From CAYVFC01 sp964450715 (GTDB lineage: Bacteria; Myxococcota_A; Polyangia; Polyangiales; JAFGIB01): a stretch of 19,253 bases of DNA. Where the stretch lies: positions 1-19,253 of the forward strand of contig CAYVFC010000146.1 in assembly GCA_964450715.1 (NCBI GenBank). Direction: 5' to 3'. The translations under genes were made by a program, and so were the position numbers. The notes beneath the pieces are model-generated. The model had not been told where the DNA came from and ran no database searches. It saw only the letters and a program-made list of their open reading frames with translations. Shown here piece after piece: positions 16,032-19,253 of this stretch. Position 1 is the stretch's first letter; every line of letters starts with the position of its first letter.

Positions 16032-16062
16032 CTAGCCGCAACTGCTCGCTGGAGGCGATCCT

Positions 16063-18444
16063 GTGCAAAAAGACAAGAACGATCCGTTTCTGCCGAATTT
16101 CAGCCCGGACCTGCGCAGCAGGCCATCCGTGTATCCGGAAATGGACGAAGCGGGGGCTGGATTGACCGACGAACAAGCCCTGAAGAAGATCGGTCAGGGT
16201 ACATCTACGATGGGGAGGTTCGTGACCATAGCCCTCATCCTGGGAGCGATAGCGCTGACCTGGATGTACATCAAAACGAGCGAGGCCTACGACCATCGCA
16301 TGGATCGAATAAACGAGGCCGGCAAGTTCGGGGCTGGTAGCCCCGAGATGCTGGCCACCCTGCGAGCGGAGCTGCAGAAGACCGAGTACGACGACGTCAA
16401 GGAGCGCGCCATTCGCAATCTCGGCTATTTCGGGGACAAGGAAGCCGTCCCCCTGCTCATCAAGGAGTTGGACAACGGCGGAATCGTGCGCCGGGCGGCG
16501 GCGCTCGCTCTGGCGGGCATCGGCTCGCCGGAAGCGGACCCGGCCAGACAAAAGCTGCTCGAGGTTCTCCCCAAGACCGATGCCAAGGACCGCCCGCAGG
16601 TGGTCTGGGCGCTGGCGGTTCTCAGGGAGACCGGCGCCTCGGACGCCATTCTGGAGGAGTTCGTCAAAGGATTGCTGCAGAGCCAGCCCGGGTTCGATCC
16701 CAAGATCGTGGCCGAGGCCGTGGGGATCAAAAAGCTGCAATCCAAGGAACTCATCGCGCACAAGGACAAGCCGGTCCGCGTGCTGGTGGCCATCGCGCTT
16801 TCCGAGACCGCGACGCCCGAGGTGGTCGAACCATTGATCCAGATGATCCAGCGGACGGACGAGGACGCGGAGGTCGTGCGCACGGCCGTGGCCGGCCTGG
16901 GGCGCACGGGCGACCCGCGCGGCGCCAAGGCCATCTTCGAGCTGATGCAGCGGAGGCGCGACATCCGCAACAGCGCCATCGAGGTGCTGCGCAAGACCGT
17001 GGCCGGTCCCGGGCTGGCCGTGCTGCTCGGGGAGGCCAAGGAGGAAATGGATCAGCTGGCGCTGATCCAGATGCTGCGCAAGACGCACGATCCGCGTAGC
17101 GGCGACGCGCTGACCAAGTTTGCCAAGGCCCAGAACGAACGCATCCTGGTCGAGTCCGCGCACGGCCTGGCCGAGCTGGGCGATACCCGCGCGGTACCGC
17201 CGCTGCTGACCCTGGCCAACAGCGAAAACCAGACCATCGCCAACGAGGCCATCGAGGCGCTGGCCAGCCTGCGCGACCCCTCTGCCGGGCCCGCGCTCAT
17301 GCAGCTGTACGAGGAGTACCCCTACCGCAAGGCGGCCATCCTGCGCGCTATCGGCGCCAGCCACTACGAGCCCGCCTGCCCGACCTTGCGCAAGGAGATG
17401 GACGGAGACGACATCGGCGCAGCCATCAAGGCCATCGGCGAGCTGCCCTGCCCCGAGGTCTACCCCACCTTCGTCAAGATGTTGAAACGGCCGCCAGAGC
17501 TCGACTTTACAGTGCCTAGCCTCTCCATCGAGGAGAACTACCGCAACCGCATCGAGGTCATGCGGGGGCTGCGCTACTTCGGCAAGACCGACCCCGGTGC
17601 GGTCAAGGCGTTGGTGACCATCATCGAAGACCCGGACGACGACTTCCGCCTGGTGGAGGCCGCCGGCGTCTGCCTGGGGCAGATCGCGGACGAGGCGACC
17701 CTGACCACCATGTTGGGGCGGATCCAGAACCCGGACCTCGAGGAACGCATCCGGGTGGCTTACGCGCAGGGACTCTGGCTCGCGCCCAACCGCGCCTTCG
17801 CCAAGCAGCTGTTCCCGCTCTTCACCGATCCGAAGACGCTGACGCCGGTCAAGTACGCGGCCGCGCTGGCCATCGGCTACGCGGCGGATCCGGAGAACGA
17901 CGCCCAGCTCATCTCCATGCTCGAGTCCGAGGAAAACGTGAGGTACGCGGCCTTCGCCATCGCGCTGGGCGGTAGCGAGGAGGCGGCTCGCAAGCTGGCG
18001 GAAAAGCTCGCGGACAGCATGGACCTGCGCGAGGTCCTGCGCATGAACGTGCTCAGCAATACCGACGACAACTTCAATATCATCAACCTATCCATGTTCG
18101 AGTCGGGGCAGATCTACCGCCGCCTGGCAGCCGCGCGCGCCCTCAGGGACGCCGGCGACGAGAAGGTCTCGCACGGCTACGTCTGGAGCCACATCACCAC
18201 GCGACTCAACTCGGGCTGGGAAGGCCCGGGCGGCGCGCTTCCGAACTTCATCCGCAGGCACCTGTACGAGCAGCTCAAGGGTCCGGACGCCGAACGGCGC
18301 CAGCTGGCGGCCGACACCTTATACGCCATGAACGAGCGGGGCCTGCTGCTGTCCTCGCGCGACGAGGGCGTCAAGGAAGCGCGCGATCTGCTGTTGCGGG
18401 AGGAGCACCCCGCGGCCGGCAGCCTGCGCGCCGAATTCGACTAA
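16063..18444 (+). CDS. Membrane-anchored HEAT-repeat protein
   Basis: The protein is 793 aa from a GTG at 16063, with GGAGG at 16051-16055 seven bases upstream. A ~50-residue hydrophilic N-terminus is followed by one transmembrane helix (~52-70, FVTIALILGAIALTWMYI). Everything after it is an alpha-solenoid of HEAT repeats, e.g. IRNLGYFGDKEAVPLLIKEL, AVAGLGRTGDPRGAKAIFEL, AHGLAELGDTRAVPPLLTLA and AIEALASLRDPSAGPALMQL. Flanking charges are not decisive, but a cytoplasmic N-terminus with the solenoid in the periplasm is the simpler reading. No catalytic residues are recognised. It diverges from the HU/bactofilin side and is followed after 4 bases by a DVU0298-family gene, probably in one transcript. 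Confidence 0.92.
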   Translation: MQKDKNDPFLPNFSPDLRSRPSVYPEMDEAGAGLTDEQALKKIGQGTSTMGRFVTIALILGAIALTWMYIKTSEAYDHRMDRINEAGKFGAGSPEMLATLRAELQKTEYDDVKERAIRNLGYFGDKEAVPLLIKELDNGGIVRRAAALALAGIGSPEADPARQKLLEVLPKTDAKDRPQVVWALAVLRETGASDAILEEFVKGLLQSQPGFDPKIVAEAVGIKKLQSKELIAHKDKPVRVLVAIALSETATPEVVEPLIQMIQRTDEDAEVVRTAVAGLGRTGDPRGAKAIFELMQRRRDIRNSAIEVLRKTVAGPGLAVLLGEAKEEMDQLALIQMLRKTHDPRSGDALTKFAKAQNERILVESAHGLAELGDTRAVPPLLTLANSENQTIANEAIEALASLRDPSAGPALMQLYEEYPYRKAAILRAIGASHYEPACPTLRKEMDGDDIGAAIKAIGELPCPEVYPTFVKMLKRPPELDFTVPSLSIEENYRNRIEVMRGLRYFGKTDPGAVKALVTIIEDPDDDFRLVEAAGVCLGQIADEATLTTMLGRIQNPDLEERIRVAYAQGLWLAPNRAFAKQLFPLFTDPKTLTPVKYAAALAIGYAADPENDAQLISMLESEENVRYAAFAIALGGSEEAARKLAEKLADSMDLREVLRMNVLSNTDDNFNIINLSMFESGQIYRRLAAARALRDAGDEKVSHGYVWSHITTRLNSGWEGPGGALPNFIRRHLYEQLKGPDAERRQLAADTLYAMNERGLLLSSRDEGVKEARDLLLREEHPAAGSLRAEFD

Positions 18445-18448
18445 AGCG

Positions 18449-19084
18449 TTGTCCCCCCCAGCATTCAAACCGACTCCCGGGGCCAAGAAGAAGAGACAGC
18501 CTGGCGGACCGGCCGGCGAGAACGCCGATCGGTCCGAGGGCTTTGCCTGCGGCAAGAGCGATATCGCGGCCTACTGGGCTGCCGCGGACCCGTCCGCGCT
18601 TCTCGCCTGCGCGCGCGACCGCCCCTCCAACGTGTTGCGCTATGTCGCCGGCCGGTTGTACAGCTCCGACGAGCAGGAAAAGTGGCGAGCCGTCGAGACC
18701 CTGGGAGAGCTGAGCCAAGGAAGCGACCTGGTCCCCAGGCGCCAGATCGTCGAGCTTCTGAGCCGTTTCGTGTGGGCGCTGAACGACGAGTCGGGGGCCG
18801 TCCCTTTCGGCATCCCCGAGGCCATGGGAGAGATCCTGCACCGCTGCCCGGACTTGCAGTCCGAGTACCTACACATACTGGGGTCGAACCTCACCGAAGC
18901 CTCCATGAACCAGACCGGCGCTATCGAAAGGGGGGTGATCTGGGCGCTCGGCCGCGTGGGTCCTGCCTCGGCCACCTGCCCGAACGTCACCGAAACGCTA
19001 CACCGCTTCGCCGAGTCCCACCCCGACCCCGAAACCCGGGCCATCGCCCGGCACGCCCTTTCGCAGATGGGGCTGGTTCCCTAA
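18449..19084 (+). CDS. DVU0298-family HEAT-like protein
   Basis: The protein is 211 aa. The core (about 65-175) has LYSSDEQEKWRAVETLGEL, RFVWALNDESGAVPFGIPEAMGEIL and ERGVIWALGRVG. I recognise the WRAVE..G, LNDESG...PEA.GEIL and RGV.W.LGR landmarks as those of DVU0298-type proteins of delta-proteobacteria, whose function is not established. The first ~38 residues are basic and disordered, with no signal peptide, so it should be cytoplasmic. The start is the TTG at 18449, four bases after the upstream stop and without a Shine-Dalgarno. It is the only start codon before the conserved core and probably relies on translational reinitiation. Confidence 0.82.
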   Translation: MSPPAFKPTPGAKKKRQPGGPAGENADRSEGFACGKSDIAAYWAAADPSALLACARDRPSNVLRYVAGRLYSSDEQEKWRAVETLGELSQGSDLVPRRQIVELLSRFVWALNDESGAVPFGIPEAMGEILHRCPDLQSEYLHILGSNLTEASMNQTGAIERGVIWALGRVGPASATCPNVTETLHRFAESHPDPETRAIARHALSQMGLVP

Positions 19085-19253
19085 CGCTAGTACGACTGCG
19101 ACTTGATCGTTTAACGGCTGCCTGCCTCTCGGGGGGCGCGGATAGGCCGGGGCCGGACGGCGGCCCTACAAAAAGAGGTAAGGGTCCGTGACAAAATAAC
19201 TCATCCATCTTTCGGGCGCGACGGCCCCGGCTGCTGCGTTGCTCCTCCTCAAA
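19085..19253. other. Right-edge non-coding sequence
   Basis: There is no supported gene. A G-rich tract follows the last stop, then an AT-rich patch around 19190-19215 and a GC-rich end that is cut by the window. A minus-strand frame is open through the edge (…RARKMDELFCHGP…), but it cannot be judged without more sequence. Confidence 0.4.

Noticed and set aside
15946..17364. Long minus-strand open frame (472 codons) opposite the membrane HEAT gene
   Set aside because: It lies antisense to a clear HEAT coding region; its composition (His, Gln, Gly, Arg rich) is that of a GC-rich shadow frame and it has no domain motif.
19184..19253. AT-rich patch and GC-rich end that looked like the arm of a dispersed repeat or the start of a minus-strand gene
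   Set aside because: It is cut by the window and no second copy is visible, so it cannot be supported.

Overview
The window is high-GC bacterial chromosome with no plasmid, phage or transposase genes. The gene families point to a delta-proteobacterial lineage, most likely Myxococcota or Bradymonadales-like. The evidence is an AgmX/PglI-type C-terminal tail, a Cys-rich lipoprotein with Gly/Ser linkers, a Ser/Thr kinase with paired N-terminal zinc ribbons, a DVU0298-family HEAT protein, a bactofilin and a roadblock/LC7 protein. The assignment rests on family recognition, not on a marker gene.

Left part (1-7785, mostly plus strand). The end of a HEAT-repeat protein is followed by a lipoprotein-like protein combining a PQQ-type beta-propeller, HEAT repeats and a C-terminal AgmX/PglI-like tail. 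A palindromic intergenic repeat then leads directly into a glutamate/dicarboxylate:cation symporter (DAACS/SLC1). A tiny zinc-ribbon protein lies on the minus strand. A 320-base spacer full of inverted repeats precedes a GltS-family sodium:glutamate symporter. After a 350-base spacer come a Gly-rich, Cys-rich lipoprotein and a small Cys-containing hypothetical protein.

Middle (7786-11451). An ambiguous 340-base stretch leads into a TPR plus type I periplasmic-binding-fold lipoprotein (penicillin-binding-protein-activator-like). It converges, five bases apart, with the minus-strand zinc-ribbon Ser/Thr kinase.

Right part (11552-19253). Reading on the minus strand from 15792, the order is HU/IHF-like protein, bactofilin, HEAT-repeat lipoprotein, parvulin-type PPIase lipoprotein, roadblock/LC7 protein and kinase. 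The HEAT-PPIase-roadblock trio is tightly packed (6-base gap, then an ATGA overlap) behind a good sigma70-type promoter. Divergent from HU, on the plus strand, are a large membrane-anchored HEAT protein and, 4 bases after it, a DVU0298-family HEAT protein. The window therefore codes for five HEAT-type proteins, at least three with an export or membrane-anchor signal. They sit beside a bactofilin, a roadblock protein and a kinase, a combination suggestive of an envelope scaffolding or polarity module. That functional reading is inference.
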